Assembly (NCBI GenBank): GCA_046481785.1
Contig: JAWOJF010000289.1
Location: 1-49,047 of the forward strand
Reading direction: 5' to 3'
Length of the DNA: 49,047 nt
From: JAWOJF01 sp046481785
GTDB taxonomy: Bacteria; Bacteroidota; Ignavibacteria; Ignavibacteriales; Ignavibacteriaceae
Positions 23,714 through 34,200 of the stretch are shown one piece after another. Position 1 is the first letter of the stretch; every line of letters starts with the position of its first letter. Below the pieces are notes generated by a model. It was not told the DNA's origin. It saw only the letters and a program-made list of their open reading frames with translations, and did not search any database. Both the position numbers and the translations under genes were made by a program.

Positions 23714-24001
23714 TTATTTCGATTTAGATGCTTTCTCAGCCTTGGTTCCCGGATGCCCTCTGAAAATTCTTGTGGGAGAAAATTCACCAAGTTTATGCCC
23801 AACCATATTTTCAGTAATATAAACCGGTATCATTTTATTGCCGTTATGCACCGCAATTGTGTGTCCGACAAACTCAGGCAAAATTGTAGATGCACGAGAC
23901 CAGGTTTTAATAATTTTCTTCTGGTTGGTATTGTTTAACTGCTGGATTTTTTCAGCCAAATTATATTCTACAAATGGACCTTTTTTAACCGATCTTGGCA
24001 T
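23714..24001 (-). CDS. rpsS: Small-subunit ribosomal protein uS19
   Basis: Head protein of 95 residues: MPRSVKKGPFVEYNL, TWSRASTILPEFVGHTIAVH, and MVGHKLGEFSPTRIFRGH. Confidence 0.98.
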   Translation of the reverse strand: MPRSVKKGPFVEYNLAEKIQQLNNTNQKKIIKTWSRASTILPEFVGHTIAVHNGNKMIPVYITENMVGHKLGEFSPTRIFRGHPGTKAEKASKSK

Positions 24002-24012
24002 AATACTCTCTG

Positions 24013-24837
24013 TTATTTCCGTCTTTTAATAATAAATTTATTTGATTCTTTTTTATGCTTTCTTGTTTTTAAGCCCTTAGCCTTTTGTCCCCACGGAGAT
24101 ACCGGATGCCCGCCGCCTGAAGTTTTACCTTCACCACCTCCCATTGGGTGATCAACAGGGTTCATAGCAACACCTCTAACATGAGGCCTTCTTCCAAGCC
24201 AGCGTGATCTGCCGGCTTTTCCAAGACTAATATTTTCCTGTTCAGCATTACCAACCGAGCCGTATGTTGCCATACATTCAAGCCTTACCAGCCTAACTTC
24301 ACCTGAAGGCATTTTTAACTGTGCATATACACCTTCTTTAGCCATTACCTGTAAAGCTGAACCAGCACTTCTACCAATCTGGCCCCCCTTACCGGGCTTT
24401 AATTCAACGTTATGAACAAAGCTGCCAAGAGGCATTTCTTTTAATGGTAATGCATTGCCAACATTTATTTCACTGCCGGGGCCCGATACAACAGAGTCAC
24501 CAACTTTTAAACCGTTTGGTGCAAGGATATATCTTTTTTCACCATCAGCATAATGCAGAAGAGCAATTCTAGATGTACGATTAGGGTCATACTCAATTGA
24601 AAAAACTTTTGCCGGTATACCGGTTTTATTTCTTTTAAAGTCTATAATCCGGTATCTTCTTTTATGACCACCACCAATAAAACGGGTGGTAATTCTACCA
24701 TGATTATTTCTTCCACCGGATTTCTTAATTGAAACAGTTAACGATTTTTCAGGAGTAGTTTTTGTAATCTCATCAAAGGTTGAGTTACTTCTGAATCTCG
24801 CGCCGGGTGTTGTTGGTTTTAATTTTCTAATTGCCAT
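24013..24837 (-). CDS. rplB: Large-subunit ribosomal protein uL2
   Basis: Protein of 274 residues needed for subunit association and peptidyl transfer: GRNNHGRITTRFIGGGHKRR, GSALQVMAKEG, and the conserved RGVAMNPVDHPMGGGEGKTS loop holding the essential His near position 229. Confidence 0.98.
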   Translation of the reverse strand: MAIRKLKPTTPGARFRSNSTFDEITKTTPEKSLTVSIKKSGGRNNHGRITTRFIGGGHKRRYRIIDFKRNKTGIPAKVFSIEYDPNRTSRIALLHYADGEKRYILAPNGLKVGDSVVSGPGSEINVGNALPLKEMPLGSFVHNVELKPGKGGQIGRSAGSALQVMAKEGVYAQLKMPSGEVRLVRLECMATYGSVGNAEQENISLGKAGRSRWLGRRPHVRGVAMNPVDHPMGGGEGKTSGGGHPVSPWGQKAKGLKTRKHKKESNKFIIKRRK

Positions 24838-24870
24838 TATTTTATCCTAGATTTCATCCCGCTACCGGAA

Positions 24871-25164
24871 CTATACTTGCTCAAATAATTCTATTGTTTC
24901 ACCTTTTTTAAGGGTTACAATTGCTTTTTTAAATTTTGAAGTTTTACCGGTAAATCTTCCGCTTTTCCTGAACTGTGTTTTAGTTTTTCCCGGATGATTA
25001 ATAGTTCTTACTTCAATAACATGTACATTAAATTTCTTTTCAATTGCTTTTGCTATTTCAATTTTATTAGCTGCAGGGTTAACAAGAAATCCATACTTAC
25101 CGCTGTCAGCACTTATATTTGTCATTTTCTCAGTAATTAAAGGTCTTATTAAAGTCTGATGCAT
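24871..25164 (-). CDS. rplW: Large-subunit ribosomal protein uL23
   Basis: Exit-site protein of 97 residues, docking point for trigger factor and SRP: LIRPLITEKMTNISADSGKY, VNPAANKIEIAKAIEKKFNV, and AIVTLKKGETIELFE. Confidence 0.98.
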   Translation of the reverse strand: MHQTLIRPLITEKMTNISADSGKYGFLVNPAANKIEIAKAIEKKFNVHVIEVRTINHPGKTKTQFRKSGRFTGKTSKFKKAIVTLKKGETIELFEQV

Positions 25165-25165
25165 A

Positions 25166-25810
25166 TTAACTTACCGCCTCTCCGTTAGAACCGAATGTTT
25201 TGTTGATAACATCAATAGCGCCTTTTTGTAATATAAGAACCTGGTTATTAAGGATATCATATGTTGATGCTTTTGCAGCTTCAAGTATTTTAACTTTTGG
25301 AATATTTCTTCCTGCCTTGTAAACAGATTCAGCATGTCCGTTTGTTAAAAGAAGAACTTTTTTTCCGGAGACATTTAATTTTTCTAATATGCTTGTAAAC
25401 TCTTTTGTTTTAGGCTGGTCAAACATAAAATCCTCAACAACAATCAGTTGCTCATCCTTAACTTTATAGCTTAATGCCGATTTTCTTGCCAATCTTCTTA
25501 ATTTTTTAGGAATATCCTGACGGTAATCTCTGGGTTTTGGCCCAAATATAGTTCCGCCGCCAACCCATAAAGGAGATCTTGATGTACCGGCACGGGCACC
25601 GCCTCTTCCTTTTTGTTTCCAGGGTTTTTTACCGCCGCCTCTTACTTCGCCGCGTTCTTTTGTTTTATGTGTTCCCTGGCGCTGATTTGCAAGATAGGCT
25701 TTAACAGCCAGATAAATTGCGTGGTCGTTCGGTTCTATTCCGAATATCTCATCAGCCAAATCTAATTTGCCTGAAGTAGTGCCATCTGTTTTATAAATAT
25801 CTAATTTCAT
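25166..25810 (-). CDS. rplD: Large-subunit ribosomal protein uL4
   Basis: Protein of 214 residues with the tunnel loop GGGKKPWKQKGRGGARAGTS (about 59-78) that carries the macrolide-related Lys. One base separates it from rplW. L4 represses S10 operons in gammaproteobacteria; no such leader was recognised here. Confidence 0.98.
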   Translation of the reverse strand: MKLDIYKTDGTTSGKLDLADEIFGIEPNDHAIYLAVKAYLANQRQGTHKTKERGEVRGGGKKPWKQKGRGGARAGTSRSPLWVGGGTIFGPKPRDYRQDIPKKLRRLARKSALSYKVKDEQLIVVEDFMFDQPKTKEFTSILEKLNVSGKKVLLLTNGHAESVYKAGRNIPKVKILEAAKASTYDILNNQVLILQKGAIDVINKTFGSNGEAVS

Positions 25811-25841
25811 TTTTTTACCAAGTTACTTCTTATTTTATAGC

Positions 25842-26465
25842 TTATGGCTTAAGCAATTCAACATATGAATTAATAGAGCCGGGAACAGCACCTTTAACAA
25901 GTATTATATTTTCTTCGGGAAGAATTTTAATTACTTTAAGATTAGAGATTGTAACTTTCTCATAACCCATTCTGCCGGCCATTCTTTGTCCCTTAAAAAC
26001 TCTTGAAGGATAGGAGCTTGCGCCAATTGAACCGGGAGCTCTTAAACGGTCACTCTGTCCGTGAGTAGTACCGCCAACACCGCCAAAGCCGTGTCTTCTC
26101 ATAACTCCCTGGAAACCTTTTCCCTTACTCAATCCTCTAACTTTAATTTTTTCACCCTCCTGAAATAAATCGGCCTTTATTTCATCACCGACTTTTAATT
26201 CGGAATCAGAAGGCAGTCTGAATTCTTTTAATACAGCAGAAGGTGTTAATTCATTTTTTTTGTATTGACCCATAACCGGCTTGGTGATATTTTTTTCTTT
26301 TCTGCTGCCAAAACCAAGCTGTAAAGCAGAGTACCCGTCTTTTTCTTTTGTTCTTACGGAAACTACTTTACAGGGTCCTGCCTGTATTACTGTCACCGGT
26401 ACCAGCTCACCTTCAGAGCTGAATACACTTGACATCCCTATTTTTTTACCAATGATTCCAGACAT
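25842..26465 (-). CDS. rplC: Large-subunit ribosomal protein uL3
   Basis: Early-assembly protein of 207 residues: GIIGKKIGMSSVFSSEGELV, KGFQGVMRRHGFGG, THGQSDRLRAPGSIGASSYP (the loop reaching the peptidyl transferase centre). Confidence 0.98.
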   Translation of the reverse strand: MSGIIGKKIGMSSVFSSEGELVPVTVIQAGPCKVVSVRTKEKDGYSALQLGFGSRKEKNITKPVMGQYKKNELTPSAVLKEFRLPSDSELKVGDEIKADLFQEGEKIKVRGLSKGKGFQGVMRRHGFGGVGGTTHGQSDRLRAPGSIGASSYPSRVFKGQRMAGRMGYEKVTISNLKVIKILPEENIILVKGAVPGSINSYVELLKP

Positions 26466-26482
26466 CTAAACTCCCAATTCAT

Positions 26483-26791
26483 TTAAAGCTTAATCTCTAT
26501 ATCAACACCGGCAGGTATATCCAGCTTGGATAATGAATCGACGGTTTTGTTGTTAGAGTTATGAATATCAATTATTCTTTTATGTGCCCTTGTTTCAAAT
26601 TGTTCTCTTGATTTTTTATCCACATGAGGCGATCTTAAAACAGTATAAACTGTTCTGCGGGTAGGAAGCGGAATAGGCCCGGATACAACTGCACCGGTGC
26701 TTCTTACCGTTTTAATAATCTTCTCGGTAGATTTATCAATCAGTATGTGATCGTACGATTTCAGTTTAATTCTTATCTTTTGACCAGGCAC
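26483..26791 (-). CDS. rpsJ: Small-subunit ribosomal protein uS10 (NusE)
   Basis: First gene of the S10-spc-alpha run; 102 residues. Starts with GTG (26789-26791) behind a GGAG. Motifs: KIRIKLKSYDHILIDKSTEK, GPIPLPTRRTVYTVLRSPHV. S10 also serves as NusE in antitermination with NusG, encoded further up. Confidence 0.98.
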   Translation of the reverse strand: MPGQKIRIKLKSYDHILIDKSTEKIIKTVRSTGAVVSGPIPLPTRRTVYTVLRSPHVDKKSREQFETRAHKRIIDIHNSNNKTVDSLSKLDIPAGVDIEIKL

Positions 26792-26822
26792 TTAAAACTC
26801 CTTTCCCGGAGGGAAAATTTTA

Positions 26823-26828
26823 ATTATA
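26823..26828 (-). promoter_or_regulatory. Possible -10 element for the S10 operon
   Basis: TATAAT stands on the minus strand directly behind the tuf terminator and 32 bases before the rpsJ start. The expected -35 position overlaps the terminator stem and shows no good TTGACA, so this is a weak call. Confidence 0.3.
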
Positions 26829-26833
26829 CACAC

Positions 26834-26859
26834 AAAAAGGGAGCTTGCACTCCCTTTTT
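26834..26859 (-). terminator. Terminator between tuf and the S10 operon
   Basis: AAAAAGGGAG and CTCCCTTTTT form a 10 bp stem with loop CTTGCA, ending in a U-run. It begins 16 bases after the tuf stop and separates the str and S10 operons. Confidence 0.88.
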
Positions 26860-26875
26860 ATAAGGACTAACTTTT

Positions 26876-28081
26876 TTATTCGATAATTTTCGTTACAACG
26901 CCTGCGCCTACTGTCCTGCCGCCTTCGCGGATAGCAAAACGCAAACCGTCTTCCATAGCTATCTCAGTTATCAACTCAATAGAAAGCAGCACTCTGTCAC
27001 CCGGCATAACCATTTCAGTACCTTCCGGCAATGTAGCAACACCGGTTACGTCTGTTGTTCTGAAATAGTACTGAGGCCTGTATCCGTTGAAGAATGGGGT
27101 ATGACGTCCGCCCTCTTCTTTTGACAGGATATAAACATTACCTTCAAATTTTTTGTGAGGAGTAATAGATCCTGTTTTTGCAAGAACCATTCCTCTTTCA
27201 ATTTCATTTTTATCAACGCCTCTTAAAAGAATACCGGCGTTATCACCGGCCATAGCAGCATCTAATTCTTTCCTGAACATTTCAATACCGGTAACAACAG
27301 TTTTCTTATGAACACCTAATCCAATAAGTTCAACTTCTTCCTGAATTTTTACCTGACCTCTTTCAACTCTGCCGGTAGCAACAGTACCACGGCCTGTAAT
27401 TGAGAAAACGTCTTCCACAGGCATAAGGAATGGTTTATCGGTTTGCCTTTCAGGAATCGGGATATAATTATCAACCGCATCCATAAGCTCCCATATACAG
27501 TTATATCTTTCGTCTGTTGTAGGGGCACCTGATGTAGCAGCTTCCAATGCTTTTAAAGCCGAACCTTTAATAATCGGAATATCATCACCGGGAAATTCGT
27601 AAGAATTTAATAAATCTCTTAATTCAACTTCAACTAATTCAATCAATTCAGGATCATCAACCATATCTGTTTTATTCATAAACACAACAATTTTCGGAAC
27701 ACCTACCTGGCGTGCAAGGAGTATGTGTTCTCTTGTTTGAGGCATAGGGCCATCTGTAGCTGCAACCACCAATATAGCGCCGTCCATCTGGGCAGCACCG
27801 GTAATCATGTTCTTTACATAGTCAGCGTGGCCCGGGCAGTCAACATGTGCATAGTGTCTTTTTTCTGTAGAATACTCAACGTGAGCGGTTGCAATTGTAA
27901 TACCTCTTTCTCTTTCTTCAGGTGCATTATCAATACTGTCAAATGTTCTGATTTCTGATAAGCCCTTTAATGCGAGAGCCATAGTGATGGCAGCTGTTAA
28001 TGTAGTTTTTCCATGATCTACGTGACCGATAGTTCCTACGTTAACGTGAGGTTTACTCCTATCAAATTTTTCTTTTGCCAT
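26876..28081 (-). CDS. tuf: Elongation factor Tu
   Basis: GTPase of 401 residues that brings aminoacyl-tRNA to the ribosome. P-loop GHVDHGKT (19-26), RGITI (59-63), DCPGH with catalytic H85 (81-85), NKTD (136-139), and the C-terminal domains with MVMPGDR and AIREGGRTVGAGVV. Last gene of the str operon; the only tuf in this window. Confidence 0.98.
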   Translation of the reverse strand: MAKEKFDRSKPHVNVGTIGHVDHGKTTLTAAITMALALKGLSEIRTFDSIDNAPEERERGITIATAHVEYSTEKRHYAHVDCPGHADYVKNMITGAAQMDGAILVVAATDGPMPQTREHILLARQVGVPKIVVFMNKTDMVDDPELIELVEVELRDLLNSYEFPGDDIPIIKGSALKALEAATSGAPTTDERYNCIWELMDAVDNYIPIPERQTDKPFLMPVEDVFSITGRGTVATGRVERGQVKIQEEVELIGLGVHKKTVVTGIEMFRKELDAAMAGDNAGILLRGVDKNEIERGMVLAKTGSITPHKKFEGNVYILSKEEGGRHTPFFNGYRPQYYFRTTDVTGVATLPEGTEMVMPGDRVLLSIELITEIAMEDGLRFAIREGGRTVGAGVVTKIIE

Positions 28082-28154
28082 CGAAATCTCCTTTAATTAT
28101 TTTCTTTTTTGTTAATAATTCTTATTAAGCTGGCTCTTTAATGCCATAGCTGAT

Positions 28155-30248
28155 TTAAGCTGATACCTTTTTGCCTAATGTTTTTTCTGCAATTTCCTCA
28201 GCAATAGATTTTGGTACTTCAAGATAATGAGCAAATTGCATTGTATAAATAGCTCTTCCCTGGGTCATCGATCTTAATATTGTAGCATAACCAAACATTT
28301 CAGACAAAGGAACTGTCGCTTTTATTACCTGTGCGTCTTTTCTTGCGGAAAAGCCCTCTATTTTTCCCCTGCGGGAATTTAAATCTCCCATTACATCACC
28401 CAAATATTCTTCGGGGGTAACAACTTCAACATCCATAATCGGTTCAAGTAATATCGGTTTTGCTTTTCTTGCACCTTCTTTGAAGGCGATAGAACCGGCT
28501 ACCTTAAATGAGATTTCATCAGAATCAACATCATGATATGAACCGTCATAAATTTTTGCTTTAATATCAACTACCGGGAAACCGGCAACAACGCCATTTC
28601 TCATAGCCTCCTGAATACCTGCAGATACAGCCGGGATATATTCTTTCGGAACCACACCGCCTACTATACCATTAATAAATTCATAACCTTTTCCAGGTTC
28701 ATTGGGGCCAAGCTCAATCCATACGTGTCCGAATTTACCTCTACCACCCGACTGTTTAACAAACTTACCTTCTGATTGAACAGTCTGTGAAATAGTTTCT
28801 CTGTAAGCAACCTGCGGTTTACCTACATTCGCTTCAACTTTAAATTCCCTCTTCATCCTATCAACAAGAATTTCAAGATGAAGCTCTCCCATTCCACTGA
28901 TAAGAGTTTGACCTGTTTCCGCATCAACTTTAACCCTGAATGTAGGATCTTCGTCTGACAATTTAACAAGTGATTCAGAAAGTTTATCCTGGTCAGCTTT
29001 GGTTTTAGGTTCAATTGCAATCTGTATAACAGGCTCAGGAAATATAATTTTTTCCATAACTACCGGATCATCTTCGGCACAAAGAGTATCGCCTGTCTTA
29101 GTAAATTTTAATCCAACCGCTGCAGCAATATCACCCGCTCTCACTTCGTCAATTTCTTCCCGGTGATTTGCATGCATCTGCAGCAAACGGCTTATTCTTT
29201 CCTTTTTACCGCTTATAGAATTATAAATATATGATCCTGCTTTTAATGTACCGGCATAAACTCTAAAGAATGTAAGTTTGCCTACATAAGGATCATTCAT
29301 AATCTTAAATGCCAGCGCTGTAAATTTTTCATCGGCGGCAATTCTTCTTTTTACCATATCGTTAATTCCGATATGGTGAGCTTCAATTTCCTTGGAATCA
29401 ACCGGAGACGGAAGAAAATCAATAACAGAATCAAGAAGCTTCTGAACGCCTTTATTTTTAAAGGCAGAACCGCAAAGGACAGGAATAATTTTCAGGCTTA
29501 TTGTAGCCTGTCTTAAAACCTTTTTAATCTCATCCGGAGTAATTTCTTTTCCTTCAAGATATTTTTCAAGAAGTGTATCATCTACATCGGATACAGCTTC
29601 AAGCATCTGGGTTCTGAATTTAGCAGCCGTTTCCTTTAGATCCTGAGGAATAGGAATTTCTTCAAATGTTGCGCCGAAAGATTCCTCGTGGTACATGCGC
29701 GCCTTATAAGTAATAAGATCGATTACACCCGAGAACATATCGCCTTCACCAATAGGAAGATTGATCGGGATAGCATTAGCTCCAAGCCTGTCTTTCATCA
29801 TCTGCACAGCACTATAAAAATCAGCGCCGGTTCTGTCCATTTTATTAATGAAAGCAATCCTGGGAACCTGGTATTTATCAGCCTGCCTCCAAACGGTTTC
29901 AGACTGTGGTTCAACGCCGCCAACAGCACAAAACAGAGCAACAGCTCCGTCTAAAATTCTTAGCGATCTTTCAACTTCAACAGTAAAATCAACGTGTCCG
30001 GGGGTATCGATAATGTTTATCTGATGATTGTCCCAGAAACAGGTAGTAGCAGCACTTGTAATAGTAATGCCGCGTTCTTTTTCCTGTTCCATCCAGTCCA
30101 TTGTAGCAGCACCTTCATGCACTTCGCCAAGCCTGTGAAGTTTACCTGTATAAAAAAGTATTCTTTCAGTCGTAGTCGTTTTACCCGCATCAATATGAGC
30201 CATGATGCCAATATTTCTTACTTTCTCTATGTTATGTCTTACAGCCAT
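28155..30248 (-). CDS. fusA: Elongation factor G
   Basis: Translocation GTPase of 697 residues with all five domains. P-loop AHIDAGKT (17-24), RGITI, DTPGHVDF, NKMD, and domain IV with SGGRGKFGHVWIEL, then the C-terminal GYATILRSMTQGRA. Between rpsG and tuf. Confidence 0.98.
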   Translation of the reverse strand: MAVRHNIEKVRNIGIMAHIDAGKTTTTERILFYTGKLHRLGEVHEGAATMDWMEQEKERGITITSAATTCFWDNHQINIIDTPGHVDFTVEVERSLRILDGAVALFCAVGGVEPQSETVWRQADKYQVPRIAFINKMDRTGADFYSAVQMMKDRLGANAIPINLPIGEGDMFSGVIDLITYKARMYHEESFGATFEEIPIPQDLKETAAKFRTQMLEAVSDVDDTLLEKYLEGKEITPDEIKKVLRQATISLKIIPVLCGSAFKNKGVQKLLDSVIDFLPSPVDSKEIEAHHIGINDMVKRRIAADEKFTALAFKIMNDPYVGKLTFFRVYAGTLKAGSYIYNSISGKKERISRLLQMHANHREEIDEVRAGDIAAAVGLKFTKTGDTLCAEDDPVVMEKIIFPEPVIQIAIEPKTKADQDKLSESLVKLSDEDPTFRVKVDAETGQTLISGMGELHLEILVDRMKREFKVEANVGKPQVAYRETISQTVQSEGKFVKQSGGRGKFGHVWIELGPNEPGKGYEFINGIVGGVVPKEYIPAVSAGIQEAMRNGVVAGFPVVDIKAKIYDGSYHDVDSDEISFKVAGSIAFKEGARKAKPILLEPIMDVEVVTPEEYLGDVMGDLNSRRGKIEGFSARKDAQVIKATVPLSEMFGYATILRSMTQGRAIYTMQFAHYLEVPKSIAEEIAEKTLGKKVSA

Positions 30249-30285
30249 TCTATTTCTATTTTCTTTCTACCTTGTCTTAATTTAA

Positions 30286-30753
30286 TTACCACTTAAAGTG
30301 AGCAAATGCTTTGTTTGCTTCAGCCATTTTATGAGTATCTTCTTTTTTCTTAACTGCCGAACCTTCGCCGTTTGAAGCTGCAATAAGTTCGGAAGCAAGC
30401 TTTAATGACATTGATTTATCATTCCTTGAGCGCGCATAAGTTCTTAACCAGCGCATAGCAAGAGCAGTTCTTCTTTCAGGCCTAACTTCTGTTGGAACCT
30501 GGTAAGTAGCACCGCCCACCCTGCGGCTCCTAACTTCAATAACAGGCTGAGTATTTCCTATAGCCTTTTTAAAAACATCAAGGCCGGGCTTTTTTGTTTT
30601 TTCTTCAATAATATCAAAGGCTTTGTAAAGAACATATCTGGCATTCGATTTTTTGCCGTCATACATCAGCGAGTTAACAAACTTAGAAACCAAAATATCT
30701 TTAAATTTTGGATCCGGTTTTATATATCTTTTTTCTGCTCTTTTCTTTCTCAT
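30286..30753 (-). CDS. rpsG: Small-subunit ribosomal protein uS7
   Basis: Head-nucleating protein of 155 residues: MRKKRAEKRYIKPDPKF, VGGATYQVPTEVRPERR and LALRWL-type helix, ending KMAEANKAFAHFKW. Three bases from rpsL. Confidence 0.98.
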   Translation of the reverse strand: MRKKRAEKRYIKPDPKFKDILVSKFVNSLMYDGKKSNARYVLYKAFDIIEEKTKKPGLDVFKKAIGNTQPVIEVRSRRVGGATYQVPTEVRPERRTALAMRWLRTYARSRNDKSMSLKLASELIAASNGEGSAVKKKEDTHKMAEANKAFAHFKW

Positions 30754-30756
30754 ATC

Positions 30757-31134
30757 CTATTTCGCTTTTGGTTTTTTAGCACCGTATTTAGATCTTCCTT
30801 TTTTTCTGTCTTCAACACCACTGGTATCAAGGGTACCGCGTATAATGTGATAACGAACACCCGGAAGGTCTTTAACCCTGCCGCCTCTAATCAAAACAAT
30901 TGAATGTTCCTGAAGATTGTGCCCTTCACCGGGAATGTATGCAGTTACCTCAATGGTGTTTGTTAACCTTACCCTGGCTACTTTTCTTAAAGCCGAATTA
31001 GGTTTCTTTGGAGTTGTTGTATAAACTCTTGTACATACTCCTCTTTTCTGAGGACAAGCATCAAGTGCCGGTGCTTTATTCTTGGCTATAATCTGAACAC
31101 GGCCTTTTCTTACTAACTGATTAATTGTGGGCAC
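30757..31134 (-). CDS. rpsL: Small-subunit ribosomal protein uS12
   Basis: Decoding-centre protein of 125 residues. Starts with GTG (31132-31134) behind GGAG. It has wild-type residues at the streptomycin positions (KPNS loop K43/K44; K88) and the modified-Asp site D89 in GRVKDLPGVRYH. First gene of the str operon, with its own promoter upstream. Confidence 0.98.
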   Translation of the reverse strand: MPTINQLVRKGRVQIIAKNKAPALDACPQKRGVCTRVYTTTPKKPNSALRKVARVRLTNTIEVTAYIPGEGHNLQEHSIVLIRGGRVKDLPGVRYHIIRGTLDTSGVEDRKKGRSKYGAKKPKAK

Positions 31135-31182
31135 TAAAAAATCTCCAATATTTAACGATTTCTTAAAAAATTTCAGACTTCT

Positions 31183-31211
31183 AATATATAGTATATCACA
31201 AAATTTGTCAA
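31183..31211 (-). promoter_or_regulatory. Sigma-70 type promoter of the str operon
   Basis: The minus strand reads TTGACA (31206-31211), a 17-base spacer, then TATATT (31183-31188). It lies between the rpoC terminator and the rpsL start, about 50 bases before that start. The -35 is a perfect consensus match. Confidence 0.75.
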
Positions 31212-31242
31212 GAAAGGGCTTGTTTTTTTTAAGTTTAGATAA

Positions 31243-31278
31243 AAAAATCCGTCCCCTTTACACTGGAGACGGATTTTT
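31243..31278 (-). terminator. Terminator of the rpoBC operon
   Basis: AAAAATCCGTC (31243-31253) and GACGGATTTTT (31268-31278) form an 11 bp stem that begins 20 bases after the rpoC stop and ends in a U-run on the minus strand. Confidence 0.9.
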
Positions 31279-31298
31279 CGAAATATACAGTTTTACTT

Positions 31299-34200
31299 TT
31301 ACGCCGGAACTTCTTCTTTTTCTTCCTTTTGTTCAGGTGCAGGCGCTTCTTCAGCAGTAAGAATAATCTCTTTGTACTTCTTGAGTCCTGTTCCTGCGGG
31401 GATAAGATGTCCCATCACCACATTCTCTTTTAAGCCAAGCAGTAAATCAACCTTGGCTTCAGTGGCTGCATTTGCAAGAACTTTGGTTGTCTCCTGGAAT
31501 GAAGCAGCCGAAATAAAGCTTTCAGTAGAAAGGGCTGCCTGCGTTATACCAAGCAGCACGTGCTCAAAGGTTGCCGGTTCTGCATCCCTGGTAACAATAG
31601 GCTTTTTACTCTTCTTTTTCAGATCTGTATTCAGTTCTCTAACTTTGCTCTTTGGAATAAGCTGGCCATCTTTATACCTTGAATCACCTTTATCCTCAAT
31701 GTATACCATGGTCATAACTTTATTATTTTCTTCGATAAATTCGTTCCTGTCAACTATATCTTCTTCAAGGAAGCGGGTATCACCGGGGGAAACGATTTTT
31801 ATCTTCTGGAGCATCTGGCGTACAATTACTTCAATATGTTTATCATTTATTTTTACACCCTGTAAACGGTACACATCCTGAATTTCATTTACAAGATATT
31901 CCTGCACCGCACTTGTGCCTTTGATCTTCAGAATGTCATGAGGATTGATCGGACCATCAGTAATTTTTTCACCTGCAGGTATTTCATCACTTTCCTGAAC
32001 AAGCACATGTTTTCCAAGTGGAACATTATATTTCTTTTCATCCGATTTATCCGGAGCAAGAACTATAATTTCCCTTGAACCTTTTTTACGGGCACCGAAT
32101 TTAACATTTCCTTCAATTTCTGAAACAATAGCCGGCTCCTGCGGACTCCTTGCTTCAAAGAGTTCTGTTACTCTTGGAAGACCGCCTGTAATGTCACGGC
32201 TCTTGGTTGTCTGTTTGGAAATTTTTGCAAGTATTGTTCCTGCTGCAATTGATTCACCTTCATCTACAGACAAGTAAGATCTTGTAGGCAGGTTAAAGGA
32301 TTTCCTGGTTCCGTCTTCGGCTTCAATAGCTATACTTGGAGTAAGGTTTTTGTCCCTTGATTCCATAACTACTTTCTGAACGTGCCCGGTCTGCTCATCG
32401 GTTACCTGCTGCAAGGTTATATTATCAATAAGATCAACAAATCTTACCTTCCCGCTTATATCGGAAAGAATAACTGCATTATACGGATCGTGATTATATA
32501 ACGGCATACGTTTTTTTACCGGCTGTTCATCATTTACTACAAGTTCAGAACCATAGGGAACATCATATTTTTTTATCTGGCGGTTGTTATCATCATAAAT
32601 TCCGATAACTCCCCTTCTTCCTGTAACAACTTTTACTTTTCCAAGGAAATCTGATTTTTCAACATAAGCAACTCTTTCAAACCTTACAGTACCATCCACG
32701 GTAGATTCTACCTGGGACTGGCTTGCTATACGCGATGATGTACCGCCAAGGTGGAATGTTCTTAATGTAAGCTGTGTACCCGGCTCACCTATTGACTGAG
32801 CAGCAACTATACCAACGGCTTCACCTATTTCAACAACTTTGCCGTTAGTTAAATTTCTGCCGTAACATTTAGCGCATACACCACGTTTTGACTCGCAGGT
32901 CAGCACGGTTCTTATATAAACAGATTCAATACTTGAATCTTCAATTCTGTCTGCAATTTCTTCTGTTATTACATCGCCGGCAGCAATAATTAATTCATCT
33001 GTCCGCGGATCATAAACATCTTCCTGAGCAACACGGCCGGTAATTCTTTCACCAAGGGGCTCTCTTTCCTGCTCAACATCTTTTAATGCTGTTACTTCAA
33101 TACCAAGAATAGTTCCGCAGTCAGGTTCGGAAATAATTACATCCTGTGCAACGTCAACAAGCCTTCTTGTTAAGTAACCTGCATCCGCTGTTTTAAGAGC
33201 GGTATCGGCTAGTCCCTTACGGGCACCGTGTGTTGAAATGAAGTACTCGAGAACTGACAAACCTTCTTTAAAGTTTGCAACAATAGGGTTCTCAATAATT
33301 TCACCAGCCTGGCCTGATAAGGATTTCTGCGGTTTCATCATCAACCCTCTCATACCGGCAAGCTGCCTTACCTGTTCCTGAGAACCTCTTGCTCCTGAAT
33401 CCACCATCATGTGAAGTGAATTGAAACCCTGGTTGTGAACTTTAATTTTATCCATCAAAGCACGGGCAACGTCATTTGTTGTATGCGTCCACACGTCAAT
33501 AATTTTATTATAACGTTCGGCATCAGTAATAACACCCTGCTCGTGTTCATTAAGGATTGCTTCAACTTTTTTATTTGCTTTAGTAATTAATTCTATTTTT
33601 TCTTCAGGGATGATCATGTCTGCATAACTTACAGATAAACCGCCTGCAGTTGAATACCTGAACCCGGTATCCTTAAGATCATCAAGGAATTTAGCAGTAA
33701 CCTTATTACCCATTTTCATAAACATCTGGCCGATAAATCCGCCGAATGTTTTTTTAATGAGAAGCTGGTTAAAGAATCCCATTTCTTTAGGAACAATCTG
33801 ATTGAATATTACTCTGCCAACTGTAGTTTCAATCATCTGTCCTTCTATTCTTACCTTAATTTTTGCATGAAGCCCAACCACCCTGGAGTTGTATGCAATA
33901 ATAACTTCATCGGAAGAACCAAAAGTCATTCCTTCCCCTTTCTCACCTTCTTTAAATTTAGTGAGATAGTAACAGCCAAGCACTATATCCTGTGTAGGAA
34001 CAACAATAGGGCTGCCGTTCTGGGGTGATAAAATATTATGACTGCTTAACATTAATAATGCAGCTTCAAGCTGTGCTTCATATGAAAGGGGCACGTGAAC
34101 AGCCATCTGGTCACCGTCAAAATCCGCGTTAAAAGCTGTACACACCATCGGGTGCAGCTGAATAGCACGTCCGTCAATCAGTACCGGCTGGAATGCCTGT

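Noticed and set aside
31372..31881. 169-codon plus-strand frame opposite rpoC
   Set aside because: Antisense shadow of rpoC; codon pattern follows the gene on the other strand.
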